DNA from: Rugamonas rivuli
GTDB lineage: Bacteria; Pseudomonadota; Gammaproteobacteria; Burkholderiales; Burkholderiaceae_D
Length of the DNA: 64,000 nucleotides
Assembly: GCF_009380165.1 (NCBI RefSeq)
Contig: NZ_WHUF01000013.1
Coordinates: 1-64,000 of the forward strand
Direction of reading: 5' to 3'
The translations under genes were made by a program, and so were the position numbers. The number at the start of each line of letters is the position of its first letter. Positions within the stretch are counted from its first letter, which is position 1. Shown in pieces: positions 17,185-25,793 of the stretch. The notes beneath the pieces are model-generated. The model saw nothing but the letters and a program-made list of their open reading frames with translations, had not been told where the DNA came from and ran no database searches.

Positions 17185-18282
17185 TTATTGATGAGTGAAT
17201 CGTGCAAGGATACGCAAATCTTCGCCGATCTGCTTAACCTCGTGAAATTTCAACAGCTGCTTGTGCGACAGGTCGGTCAACGCCGGCAAGGCGAACATGC
17301 CCTGCGCATCGCCCAGCAAGGTCGGCGCCAGGTAGACCAGCAGCTCGTCCACACAGCCCTCGCGGATCAGCGAGCCGTTCAGCTTGCCGCCCGCTTCGAC
17401 GTGCAGCTCGTTGATCTGGCGCCGGCCCAGCTCGCGCATCAGCTCGGGCAGGTCGACCTTGCCGGAGGCATTGGGCAGCAGGATGATCTCGGCGCCCGCA
17501 GCGCGCAGCGCCGCTTCCTTTTCGGGATCGCTCACCGCCGCGGCGATCCACGTCCCACCGCCCTGCAAGACCTTGGCGGACGGATCGATATCGAGCTTGC
17601 TGTCGACCACGATGCGGCGCGGCTGGCGCGGCGTCTCCACCGCGCGCACGTTCAACTGCGGATCGTCGGCCTTGACGGTGCCGATGCCGGTCAGGATGGC
17701 GCAGGCGCGTGCGCGCCATGCATGGCCGTCGGCGCGGGCTTCCGGGCCGGTGATCCACTGGCTGACGCCGTTGTGCAGCGCCGTCATGCCGTCCAGGCTG
17801 GCGGCGGACTTCATGCGCACCCACGGCAGGCCGCGCGTCATGCGCGAGAAGAAGCCGATGTTCAGTTCGTACGCCTGCCCGGCCAACAGGCCGGTGCTGA
17901 TCTCGATGCCGGCGGCGGCCAGCTTGGCCATGCCCTGCCCGGCCACCAGCGGATTCGGATCTTCCATCGCCGCCACCACGCGGCCCAGGCCGGCGCGCAC
18001 CAGCGCATCCGAGCACGGCGGCGTGCGGCCGTGGTGGTTGCACGGCTCCAGCGTGACGTAGGCCGTGGCGCCTCGCACGTCATGGCCGCGCGCCTGCGCA
18101 TCCTTCAGCGCCTGGATTTCCGCGTGGTCGCTGCCGGCCTGCTGCGTGACGCCGGCGCCGATCACCTGCCCGTCGCGCACGATCACGCAGCCTATGTGCG
18201 GATTCGGCGACGTCGTGTACAACCCTTTCGCGGCCCATTCCAGCGCCAGCGTCATGCCTTCGAGATCGTTGCTGATGTTCAC
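17185..18282 (-). CDS. ribD: Bifunctional diaminohydroxyphosphoribosylaminopyrimidine deaminase / uracil reductase
   Basis: A 365-residue protein carrying out the second and third riboflavin steps. The deaminase domain has zinc ligands His53 and Glu55 (HAE) and Cys81/Cys90 in PCNHHGRTPPC. The reductase domain (about 150-365) has RMKSAASLDGM and the VEAGGKLNGSL motif. I chose the GTG at 18280-18282: AAGGA lies 5 bases before it and it begins 7 bases after the stop of the fimT-like gene. The later ATG (residue 10 here) is an alternative. The tight link to a pilin operon is unusual for ribD. Confidence 0.95.
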   Translation of the reverse strand: MNISNDLEGMTLALEWAAKGLYTTSPNPHIGCVIVRDGQVIGAGVTQQAGSDHAEIQALKDAQARGHDVRGATAYVTLEPCNHHGRTPPCSDALVRAGLGRVVAAMEDPNPLVAGQGMAKLAAAGIEISTGLLAGQAYELNIGFFSRMTRGLPWVRMKSAASLDGMTALHNGVSQWITGPEARADGHAWRARACAILTGIGTVKADDPQLNVRAVETPRQPRRIVVDSKLDIDPSAKVLQGGGTWIAAAVSDPEKEAALRAAGAEIILLPNASGKVDLPELMRELGRRQINELHVEAGGKLNGSLIREGCVDELLVYLAPTLLGDAQGMFALPALTDLSHKQLLKFHEVKQIGEDLRILARFTHQ

Positions 18283-18289
18283 GTTGTCC

Positions 18290-18847
18290 TTAGTCAGTCG
18301 CGCTGGCGCAGCTTGCACCGTCCACTGCCGGATCGCACACGCGCACCCGGCCCAGCATATTGATTTTGATGTTGCGCACGTTCTCGCCTTGCGTCAGCGA
18401 CAGTGTGCCCCAGCGCGCGGCCAGGCTGTTGCTGGCGCTGCAAGCACGCCCTGCAGCATTATAAGCAAGGTAGAGCGGCGCTGCACCGGACGAGAAAACA
18501 GACGCGACGACTATGCCCTCGGCGATGGCGCCATGCTGGAACAGCAGCCGCTCGCCGGGATCGGGGCGGCGGTTGCCATTATCGTCGATAAACACGACCC
18601 AGCCGTGGCGCCACGAAGTGCCGGAAGCCTCCAGCGGCGCCAGCAGCACCTTGCCGCCGCGCGCCATCGCATGCGACCGCGTCAGGTTGATGGCGGCGAC
18701 CAGGTCGTTGACGGCGATCTGCAGTTGCTGGCGCTTGAGCGCGACCTGATAGCTGGGCACGGCCACGCCGAACAGCAGCGTCGCCAACACCAGCACGACC
18801 AGCAGTTCGGTCAGCGTGTGGCCGTGGCGGGTGGCTAGTCCTGGCAT
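18290..18847 (-). CDS. FimT/GspH-type minor pseudopilin
   Basis: A 185-residue protein with a type IV prepilin N-terminus: short basic leader with cleavage at G|HTLTELLVVLVLATLLFG, Glu at mature position 5, then a hydrophobic helix. The later AINLTRSHAMARGG segment is the typical FimT/GspH signature. The C-terminus holds a DDNGNRRPDPGE loop and three or more cysteines. It is probably a minor pilin that primes pilus assembly; FimT proteins of some species bind DNA during uptake (family knowledge). It is the last pilin gene, 10 bases after pilE, with ribD 7 bases downstream. Confidence 0.88.
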   Translation of the reverse strand: MPGLATRHGHTLTELLVVLVLATLLFGVAVPSYQVALKRQQLQIAVNDLVAAINLTRSHAMARGGKVLLAPLEASGTSWRHGWVVFIDDNGNRRPDPGERLLFQHGAIAEGIVVASVFSSGAAPLYLAYNAAGRACSASNSLAARWGTLSLTQGENVRNIKINMLGRVRVCDPAVDGASCASATD

Positions 18848-18857
18848 CGCGCGCGTC

Positions 18858-19313
18858 TCACGGCCAGCAGCGGGTGGAGGGGCCGGTGGCGAGGCGCAGG
18901 CCGCTGCTGGTCAGCTTGAGCTGCCGACAATCCTCGTCGCGGAAACTGGCGTCGACCATCGCGGTGCCCGGCGTGGCGATCAGTTGCACGCACTGGGAGA
19001 TCAGCTCGCCGTCGCAGGCCTTGCCCTCGATTTCGTAGGCGCTGGTCGATGCGCCGTTGCTGCTCCACCATTTGAACTGGTGGGCTTCCGGGTCCGTCGC
19101 GCCGGACGAGAAGGCGATGTAGGTATTGGCCTGCGTGTAGAAACGCTCTTCCTGCTGCATCAGTTGCAGCAGCGCGGCTTGCGCTTCGGAGCGGCGCGAG
19201 CGTATCACGTGCTGCCGGAAGCTGGGCAGCAGCTGCGCGGCCAGCACGGACAGTATCACCAGCACGACCAACAGTTCGATCATGCTGAACGCGCGGACAT
19301 GGGCGCGCTTCAT
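18858..19313 (-). CDS. pilE: PilE-like minor pilin
   Basis: A 151-residue protein with class III signal: leader MKRAHVRAF with the processing region before SMIELLVVLVILSVLAAQLLPSF, Glu at position 5 of the mature helix. A soluble domain follows with four cysteines (pairs expected near EGKACDG/SQCVQ and DEDCRQ/TRCWP). The residue before the cleavage site appears to be Phe or Ser rather than Gly, which is atypical. The start ATG overlaps the pilY1 stop (ATGA). Confidence 0.87.
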   Translation of the reverse strand: MKRAHVRAFSMIELLVVLVILSVLAAQLLPSFRQHVIRSRRSEAQAALLQLMQQEERFYTQANTYIAFSSGATDPEAHQFKWWSSNGASTSAYEIEGKACDGELISQCVQLIATPGTAMVDASFRDEDCRQLKLTSSGLRLATGPSTRCWP

Positions 19314-21487
19314 TTGACGGCCTCGTGCAACTCGCGCCAGTTGGCCACTTCGCGCCAACTAAGCCGGCCGGATCGCAAGCGTACCTTGACGCTGCCGACC
19401 ACCGCAGTCTCGCGCGCCGACGCGTTGACGACCGCGTAGCCCTTCTCCACCACGACCAGTCCGGTCGGATCGGGCGGGCCGCGGCTCACCGACTGCTGCA
19501 CAAGCGACGGAACGGCAGAGTAAGTCGGTTGCAGCACGCCGACGATGGGCGCAGCGGGCGCAACACTGGCCGCACTGAGCCCGCCGGGCAAGCCACTCAG
19601 CGCTTGCAGCACATAGCTTCGGCTGCGCGATGCATCGCACTTGTCCGCTCCCGGCAGCAAAGTGTTGAAGACGACCGCACCGCCAACCAGCCCGCCGCCG
19701 CCAATGCTGCGCTCCCCCGTGCGCGCGGACTGCAGAAAGTCGACATACCAGCCTTTGCTGCCGGCCTCCAGCGTGCCACCGCCGATGCTCAGCAGATCGC
19801 CGCCTGACGCCGCCAACATGCGCTCGGTGAGTTGACGTCGGCCGGAGACGACATCCATCGGCACGGACAGGCTGTCATGGATGGCATAGAACGATTGCGT
19901 GGTGAAGCTGGCCGCAGCCAGGTCGCTCCTGTCGAACAGCCTGCCCGTGCCGAACAGGACCAGGTAGCCGCCGCCCGATGCGTAGGCCACCATCGGCTGC
20001 TGCGCGATGGGTTGGCGATTGCCGTCGCCATCGCGGGCGATGAACAGCGCCTTGGCCGCCGCGCCCGGCCAACTGCTGAAATCGAAACGCCACAGATTGC
20101 CTTGCAGGTCGCCGGCATAGGCGTAGTTCAACGCGCCATCGCGGTCGGCGATCAACGCCGGGGCGCTCAGGCCGTTGGCCATAGCCGGATCGGATATCGG
20201 CGTGACCATCCGGAAGTAGTTGACGTTCAGCCGCCACGGCGCATCGCGTGCCTTGTCCAGCGCCAGCAGGAACAAGGCGCCCTTGCCCGCGCCGCTCAAG
20301 TGGCCGTCGCGGGCGTAATTATTCAGACCGCTGGAGACGACGGCGAAGTAGCGGTAAGTTGCCGCGCCCGCGCCACGGCTGGTGCGCACCTTGATGACTT
20401 GCGGCAGCGTGGTGATGTTGCCCATCATGGGATCGTCGCGGTCGGTGAACTCCCAGAGTACGGCGTGCTCGTCCAGCGCTTCGGGATCAGTGATATCCAG
20501 CGCGAACAGGCCTTGCGCACCGCCGCCCATCGCGGAGACAAGCACCGTGCGCCAGTTACCCGCGATCAGCGCGTCGCCGCTGCTGGCGGGGCCATCGACG
20601 TAGGCACGGTGTACATAGCCAGGGTCGGGCAAGCGGTTGAGCGCTGATATCAAGGCGTCAGGAACATAGGCGTAAAGTTCACCGCCATTGCCGGCATCGA
20701 AGGCGTGCAGCATGCCGTCGTTGGCGCCGAGGTAGATCACCGGGCGGCGGCTTTTGTGGCGTTCGAGGAAGGCAAGGTAGTCTGCATCCCGCGAGGCGCC
20801 GGATGGCGGGCCGACCAGCACCGGCGTGCTGTTGATGGAGTCGCCGAGTACGCTGGTGCGGCGGCGGAACAGCGTTCCTTCATCGCCCCGCTCGCCACGC
20901 AGATAGGCGACGCGGCGTTCACCCAGCCCGTCGGCGGCGTGCGACGACGGTGGTAGATCGAGCAACGCCCGCTGGCCATCCGACAAGGCCAGCCAGGAAA
21001 AGGGAATGCCGGTAAGTTTTCCATCGGCCTGCACGACGGCCGTGTACACCTTGCGCGCCTCAGGCGTCGGTGACGGTGCACGTCCAGCCACACCGGTGAG
21101 GAGCGCACCGGCATCCCATAACGCAGCGGCTGACGGCGGCAACGCGACGCCCGCCGCAGGCAAGGCAAAGCGCTCAAAGTGCCCGCCCCAGTCCACCGCG
21201 TCGAGCGTCGCGCCAAACAGGTCGCCGCCGGATGCCGCTGACGCCACAGCAGGCGCCGTGGCCAACAGCGACGCCCCAGCAATTCGCACGCCGCCCGGCG
21301 GCCGGCAAGCAGCAGTAAGCGGCTCGCTCGCCAGATCGAGCACCGGCGTCGCAGCGCGCACGCCGACCGCCAGCATCGGCAACAGCATCAACAGCGAGCC
21401 GATCAGCATCCACGACAACATGCGCGCCGCAGTCCGCAACCATCGCCTGCCATGCCTTGGCAGCGGACTATCGCTCGCAACTCGCAT
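19310..21487 (-). CDS. pilY1: PilY1-type pilus assembly protein, short form
   Basis: A 725-residue protein. An N-terminal basic/hydrophobic segment (about 16-45, SWMLIGSLLMLLPMLAVGVRAA) acts as signal or anchor. The C-terminal PilY1/PilC beta-propeller follows (from about residue 200: VYLGANDGMLHAFDA-like repeats, then YAGDLQGNLWRFD). The calcium loop before YAGDLQG reads DRDGALN here and looks degenerate compared with the D-x-N-x-D pattern I expect. The large N-terminal vWA adhesin region of full-length PilY1 is absent. The ATG at 21485-21487 has a strong GAGGAGGTG site upstream. Sits between pilX and pilE, as in other minor-pilin operons. Confidence 0.88.
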   Translation of the reverse strand: MRVASDSPLPRHGRRWLRTAARMLSWMLIGSLLMLLPMLAVGVRAATPVLDLASEPLTAACRPPGGVRIAGASLLATAPAVASAASGGDLFGATLDAVDWGGHFERFALPAAGVALPPSAAALWDAGALLTGVAGRAPSPTPEARKVYTAVVQADGKLTGIPFSWLALSDGQRALLDLPPSSHAADGLGERRVAYLRGERGDEGTLFRRRTSVLGDSINSTPVLVGPPSGASRDADYLAFLERHKSRRPVIYLGANDGMLHAFDAGNGGELYAYVPDALISALNRLPDPGYVHRAYVDGPASSGDALIAGNWRTVLVSAMGGGAQGLFALDITDPEALDEHAVLWEFTDRDDPMMGNITTLPQVIKVRTSRGAGAATYRYFAVVSSGLNNYARDGHLSGAGKGALFLLALDKARDAPWRLNVNYFRMVTPISDPAMANGLSAPALIADRDGALNYAYAGDLQGNLWRFDFSSWPGAAAKALFIARDGDGNRQPIAQQPMVAYASGGGYLVLFGTGRLFDRSDLAAASFTTQSFYAIHDSLSVPMDVVSGRRQLTERMLAASGGDLLSIGGGTLEAGSKGWYVDFLQSARTGERSIGGGGLVGGAVVFNTLLPGADKCDASRSRSYVLQALSGLPGGLSAASVAPAAPIVGVLQPTYSAVPSLVQQSVSRGPPDPTGLVVVEKGYAVVNASARETAVVGSVKVRLRSGRLSWREVANWRELHEAVK

Positions 21488-21497
21488 ACCCACCTCC

Positions 21498-22004
21498 TCA
21501 CTCCAGCTTGCTGTACACGGTTTGCAAAACCAGCTCCGTGCCAGGCCGCGCACCGAAGCCGATCACCGTCACGCGATAACAATGCGCAACCGCCCCGCCA
21601 GCCGACGCATCCTCGCCCGGTTGATGGCACTCCATCCGCTCCACCACATAGCGCGGCTTCTTGAACGGCAGCACACCTTCAGCCGTCAGCATCGCCGCGC
21701 CGGTATGCGCGCCGTAGCCGAGCGTGCACGCGCCGCCATCCTCCACGCCGGACAAATCCACCCGCTGCCAGACCGGCGGCGCATCGCAGGCACTGACCTC
21801 GCCCGTGCCATCCTGAATATCGTGCTCCGCATCCGCCAAGGCATCCTCCGCCGCCTGAAACGCCACGTCCCGATCCCGCTCGCCGCGCGTTGCCTTCTCA
21901 CCCTGCAAGCTCATCTGCGCCGCCGAGACGCCCAGCAACATCGCCAGAAGCATCATCATCAGACACATCAACACCACCACACCGCGCTGCCGTTGGACCG
22001 CCAT
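21498..22004 (-). CDS. pilX: PilX-like minor pilin
   Basis: A 168-residue protein with the PilX N-terminus: RQRGVVVLMCLMMMLLAMLLGVSA, with the G|VVVL cleavage site, then SLQGEKATRGERDRDVAFQAAEDALADAE, the hallmark QAAE.AL pattern. Contains four cysteines in the soluble part. It is a probable pilus-tip subunit working with PilV, PilW and PilY1. It begins 3 bases after pilW and ends 10 bases before pilY1. Confidence 0.9.
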   Translation of the reverse strand: MAVQRQRGVVVLMCLMMMLLAMLLGVSAAQMSLQGEKATRGERDRDVAFQAAEDALADAEHDIQDGTGEVSACDAPPVWQRVDLSGVEDGGACTLGYGAHTGAAMLTAEGVLPFKKPRYVVERMECHQPGEDASAGGAVAHCYRVTVIGFGARPGTELVLQTVYSKLE

Positions 22005-22007
22005 GAT

Positions 22008-22964
22008 CTAGCCGCCCCGGTTGCGCAAAGCCACCGTCATGCCCACCACCCGCCGCGCCCGCGCCCGCTGCGCCGACGGCAAGCTCGCCTCCGTGACGCG
22101 CACGCCCTCGTCATCGCCATGCGCTTCGGAATACGCGGGGCCGAACAGATCGAAACGCGTCGCCACCGTATCGGCGCGGGTATTGCTGTCGCCGTGCAGC
22201 AGCAAGGCCACCTTGACGCTGCACACCCGTTTCCAGAAAGTCTTGCGGCGCAAATCGCGCAGGCGTTCGTCCGGCGTCGCGCCAGACAGCACCAGCGCGG
22301 CATCCATCGCATCGACGCCGCTGGCGTTGACATAGGCATTGGGAATATTGTCGGCAGGCGTATCGGTATCCACGCCATACAGCACCTGGAAGGAATCGAC
22401 ACCGCGCACGATGGCGTCCGCGCCCCAGCCGGATGCGCCGCGATATTTGCAGCGCAGCTCGGCCTCGCCGTCGCCATTGGCCGCGACATAGAAAATGCTC
22501 CAGCCACGACCATCCTCATCGTGCGGAACGGCGACGCCAAAGCCCGCGCAATTGAGGCTGGAACCATCGCCATTGCCGCCCTCGCCCGAGCCGGAAAAGC
22601 GCAGCGCCAGCACATCGCTGCCATGCGCCACAGCCGGCAGCACTTCCGAAATATCGGCACTGCTGCGGCCGATACTGTGGGCATCCAGGCCGGCAATCGG
22701 CGCCGGGGCGGCGTCATCCAATTCGATAGGCGCCACCTTGCTGTCCCAGTTGATGTAAGCGCCTTGCCGTATCGCCCGCGCCATGATGTCGAGCGCATGG
22801 CGGCCGCCGTCGTTGAGGCCGATGTTCTCACTGTGATTGCGATAACCGCTGCCGGCCGACAGCAGCAAGCCGCTGGCCAGCAAGACCACGATCAAGCCCA
22901 GCGCCAGCGCAATGGCGAACTCGATCACGGTCCAGCCGCGCGCAGAGCAAGGCCGCGCGCTCAT
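22008..22964 (-). CDS. pilW: PilW-like minor pilin
   Basis: A 318-residue protein. The prepilin-like segment reads RG|WTVIEFAIALALGLIVVLLASGL, with Glu at mature position 5, followed by the large soluble domain typical of PilW (DIMARAIRQGAY, SDVLALRFSGSG, GVDSFQVLYGVDTD). PilW is a minor pilin of the type IVa tip complex. The ATG overlaps the pilV stop (ATGA), indicating coupled translation. Confidence 0.9.
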   Translation of the reverse strand: MSARPCSARGWTVIEFAIALALGLIVVLLASGLLLSAGSGYRNHSENIGLNDGGRHALDIMARAIRQGAYINWDSKVAPIELDDAAPAPIAGLDAHSIGRSSADISEVLPAVAHGSDVLALRFSGSGEGGNGDGSSLNCAGFGVAVPHDEDGRGWSIFYVAANGDGEAELRCKYRGASGWGADAIVRGVDSFQVLYGVDTDTPADNIPNAYVNASGVDAMDAALVLSGATPDERLRDLRRKTFWKRVCSVKVALLLHGDSNTRADTVATRFDLFGPAYSEAHGDDEGVRVTEASLPSAQRARARRVVGMTVALRNRGG

Positions 22965-23515
22965 CGCGTCGCTCCCACGGCGTAGGCCAAGGCAGGCGCG
23001 AACTCGCCGCCTGCATCCTTGCGTGGTGTGCCATCGGGATTCTTGTCATGCCATCCAACCTTGACCACCACCGGCGCTCCCGCACTGCCGCCGCACGCCC
23101 AGCGCAAGGTGGCGCCACCGTCGCGACACACCCGTACGCGGCCTGCGGGCAGATACAGACTCACCTGCATTTTGATTTCGTACAGATCGAACATCGCCAA
23201 TTGCATGGCGTCGCACGCGGCGCCATAGCACAGCGACGACGGCGCCGGCGGCAACGGTTCGGTCAGCGCATCGTAGTCCAAGGTCAGATAGGGATTGGCG
23301 CCATCAGCCAGGCGCATTTGCACGGCGTTGGCGCGCATGCGTTCGGCCAGGCCTGTGGCCACATACGCCGCTTGCGACAACATCGCCGCCTGATGCCGCG
23401 CACGCAGCGCCGACAGCTGCATCGCCACGCCGCCCGCGATGCCAACCGCCAGCAACAGCACGGCGACCAGTATCTCCAGCAGTGTAAAGCCCCGCATATC
23501 AGCGCGTGCACGCAC
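22961..23515 (-). CDS. pilV: PilV-like minor pilin
   Basis: A 184-residue protein and the first gene of the pilin operon. Class III signal MRG|FTLLEILVAVLLLAVGIAGGVAMQLSALRARHQA, a classic PilV N-terminus, then a soluble domain with four cysteines. I chose the GTG at 23513-23515 because GGAGG lies just upstream. The ATG six codons later is an alternative and gives the minimal leader. About 115 bases separate it from nrdR; the promoter should lie there, but I could not call it. Confidence 0.9.
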   Translation of the reverse strand: MRARADMRGFTLLEILVAVLLLAVGIAGGVAMQLSALRARHQAAMLSQAAYVATGLAERMRANAVQMRLADGANPYLTLDYDALTEPLPPAPSSLCYGAACDAMQLAMFDLYEIKMQVSLYLPAGRVRVCRDGGATLRWACGGSAGAPVVVKVGWHDKNPDGTPRKDAGGEFAPALAYAVGATR

Positions 23516-23630
23516 GGCACACCTCCGCAAGTCGACAAGACTGAGCTAGAAGTTAGCAGTGGCTACTGTAGGGAATATGAGGTGTATCAAAGGTGCGCCA
23601 GCCGTAGGCCGGCGTACAACATGCACGAAA

Positions 23631-24101
23631 CTAAGCCTTGCGTGGCTTGCGTTCCTGCCCGACTTCGGCAATCGCATCCTGGAACTCGGCCAGGTCTTCG
23701 AAGTTTTTATAAACCGATGCAAAACGGATATACGCGATCTTGTCCAGACGCTTCAACTCCTGCATCACCAGCTCGCCGATGTAGCCGGTGTCGACTTCGC
23801 GCTGGCCGCTGGTCAGCAGCTTTTCTTCGATTGACAATATCGCCGCGTCAACGGCGGGCGCCGCCACGGGACGTTTGCGCAAGGCCAGCGTCAGGCTGCC
23901 GCGCAGTTTGGCGGCTGCGTACTCAGTACGGCTGCCGTTCTTCTTGACCACATACGGCATCACCAGTTCGATGCGTTCATACGTGGTAAATCGTTTATCG
24001 CATTTACCGCAGCGCCGGCGCCGGCGTATCGAATCCCCTTCCTCGGATACACGCGTATCGAGAACCTGGGTATCTTCATGCTGGCAAAACGGACATTTCA
24101 T
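23631..24101 (-). CDS. nrdR: Transcriptional repressor NrdR
   Basis: A 156-residue protein. The zinc ribbon has Cys3, Cys6, Cys31 and Cys34 with RRRRRCGKC between, followed by an ATP-cone domain (about 49-139; VVKKNGSRTEY, LRGSLTLALRKRP). NrdR represses ribonucleotide reductase genes in response to bound nucleotides. It lies 56 bases downstream of glyA on the same strand, the common proteobacterial arrangement. Confidence 0.97.
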   Translation of the reverse strand: MKCPFCQHEDTQVLDTRVSEEGDSIRRRRRCGKCDKRFTTYERIELVMPYVVKKNGSRTEYAAAKLRGSLTLALRKRPVAAPAVDAAILSIEEKLLTSGQREVDTGYIGELVMQELKRLDKIAYIRFASVYKNFEDLAEFQDAIAEVGQERKPRKA

Positions 24102-24157
24102 ATGGGCGCTATTCGGTGACGCGACACCGGCACAGGCCGGTGTCGCGGTACTGCAGA

Positions 24158-25405
24158 TTACTTGGCGTAGACAGGGAACTTGTCAGCCAGAACCTTCACG
24201 GCCGCTTTCACGCGGTCGATGGTCGCTGCATCGTGCGGGTTGTCCAGCACGTCTGCGATCAGGTTGCCGACTTGTTCCGCTTCCGCTTCCTTGAAGCCGC
24301 GGGTGGTGAACGCTGGCGAGCCCAGACGGATGCCGGAAGTCACGAATGGCTTCTGCGGATCGTTAGGGATGCCGTTCTTGTTGCAGGTCATGTGGGCCGT
24401 ACCCAGGATCGCTTCCGCTTCCTTGCCGGTCAGGTTCTTTGGACGCAGGTCCACCAGCATGACGTGCGACTCGGTGCCGCCGGAGACGATGCGCAGGCCG
24501 CGCTTGATCAGGGTCTTGGCCAGCACGTCGGCGTTGATGACGACTTGTTGCTGGTAAGCCTTGAACTCAGGGGTCAGCGCTTCCTTGAACGCGACAGCCT
24601 TACCGGCGATCACGTGCATCAGCGGGCCGCCCTGGATGCCTGGGAAGATGGACGAGTTGATGATCTTCTCGTGCTCGGCCTTCATCAGGATGATGCCGCC
24701 GCGTGGGCCGCGCAGCGATTTGTGCGTGGTCGAGGTGACGAAGTCGGCGTGCGGCACAGGGTTAGGATACAGGCCAGCGGCGATCAGACCGGCGTAGTGC
24801 GCCATGTCGACCATGAAGTAGGCGCCCACAGCTTTGGCGACAGCGGCGAAACGCTCGAAGTCGATCTTTTTCGAGAAGGCCGACGCGCCGGCGATGATCA
24901 GCTTAGGCTTGTGTTCCTTGGCCAGCACTTCCATGGCGTCGTAGTCGATGTCTTCTTCGGCGGTCAGGCCGTAGGAAACGACGTTGAACCATTTGCCAGA
25001 CATATTCAGCGGCATGCCGTGGGTCAGGTGGCCGCCTTCGGCCAGCGACATGCCCATGATGGTGTCGCCTGGTTTCAGCACGGCGAAGAACACGCCCTGG
25101 TTGGCTTGCGAGCCCGAGTTCGGCTGCACGTTGGCCGCTTCCGCGCCGAACAGCTGCTTGACGCGGTCGATCGCCAGTTGCTCGACGACGTCGACGTACT
25201 CGCAACCGCCGTAGTAGCGCTTGCCTGGGTAGCCTTCGGCGTATTTGTTGGTCAGCTGGGAACCCTGCGCTTCCATCACGGCTGGCGAGGTGTAGTTCTC
25301 CGACGCGATCAGTTCGATGTGATCGTGCTGACGGGTGTTTTCGTTTTGAATCGCGCCGAACAATTCCGGGTCAACGCTGGCGAGGGTGTGATCTTTTGCG
25401 AACAT
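24158..25405 (-). CDS. glyA: Serine hydroxymethyltransferase
   Basis: A 415-residue PLP enzyme converting serine and tetrahydrofolate to glycine and 5,10-methylene-tetrahydrofolate. The PLP Lys is Lys229 in TSTTHKSLRGPRGG. Other family blocks are LIASENYTSPAVMEAQGS, TNKYAEGYPGKRYYGGCE and MSLAEGGHLTHG. Full length and intact. A ZTP riboswitch precedes it, tying its expression to purine/folate status. Confidence 0.98.
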   Translation of the reverse strand: MFAKDHTLASVDPELFGAIQNENTRQHDHIELIASENYTSPAVMEAQGSQLTNKYAEGYPGKRYYGGCEYVDVVEQLAIDRVKQLFGAEAANVQPNSGSQANQGVFFAVLKPGDTIMGMSLAEGGHLTHGMPLNMSGKWFNVVSYGLTAEEDIDYDAMEVLAKEHKPKLIIAGASAFSKKIDFERFAAVAKAVGAYFMVDMAHYAGLIAAGLYPNPVPHADFVTSTTHKSLRGPRGGIILMKAEHEKIINSSIFPGIQGGPLMHVIAGKAVAFKEALTPEFKAYQQQVVINADVLAKTLIKRGLRIVSGGTESHVMLVDLRPKNLTGKEAEAILGTAHMTCNKNGIPNDPQKPFVTSGIRLGSPAFTTRGFKEAEAEQVGNLIADVLDNPHDAATIDRVKAAVKVLADKFPVYAK

Positions 25406-25504
25406 GTAAAAACTCCAATCAAATTGAGTAACTTGTTACTGGCAGGTTGGATCGAATGAGGGAAGCCGATAGCGGACAGGCAGCCTCTTCGTGCATTTCC
25501 ATCG

Positions 25505-25634
25505 ATGGCTGCCCAGGCGAACGGCTGTTGAAATCTCACGTTTCCCGGTGGATGCCCACCTTTCGCTGACCGATCGCCACGCACCAAAACGGTGACTATC
25601 GGAGCTTTTCGCCAGTTACGTGAGACGTAATGGA
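25505..25634 (-). promoter_or_regulatory. ZTP riboswitch (pfl motif) upstream of glyA
   Basis: Read on the minus strand, the leader shows the pfl-motif hallmarks. An 8-base P1 helix pairs TCTCACGT (25618-25625) with ACGTGAGA (25534-25541). A conserved GGCGA joining segment lies at 25609-25613, and a GGTGG/CCACC hairpin is followed by GGGAAACGT. The 3' hairpin loop contains CGCCTGGGC (25511-25519), whose CGCC can pair with the GGCG as the known pseudoknot. Downstream, GGCAGCC (25507-25513) can pair with GGCTGCC (25479-25485), overlapping the 3' ligand-site strand: a plausible switching helix. No U-run follows, so control may be translational or by another route. Confidence 0.85.
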
Positions 25635-25640
25635 AGCCCG

Positions 25641-25669
25641 ATTGTAATTTATGCGCCAGATTTGAGCAA
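25641..25669 (-). promoter_or_regulatory. Promoter of the glyA riboswitch transcript
   Basis: On the minus strand a TACAAT -10 box (25641-25646) is preceded by TTGCTC (25664-25669) with a 17-base spacer. The predicted start near 25634 coincides with the 5' edge of the riboswitch P1 helix. Confidence 0.55.
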
Positions 25670-25793
25670 GGAAATGATTGCTTAAAAGGCAATCTTATGC
25701 CGATTTTGATAGGAGAGATAAGCCATACTGCCATTTCGGCTACACTTGACCATCGTTTCCACTCTGGCTTTCACTTAACCGCAAGGATAGAAC

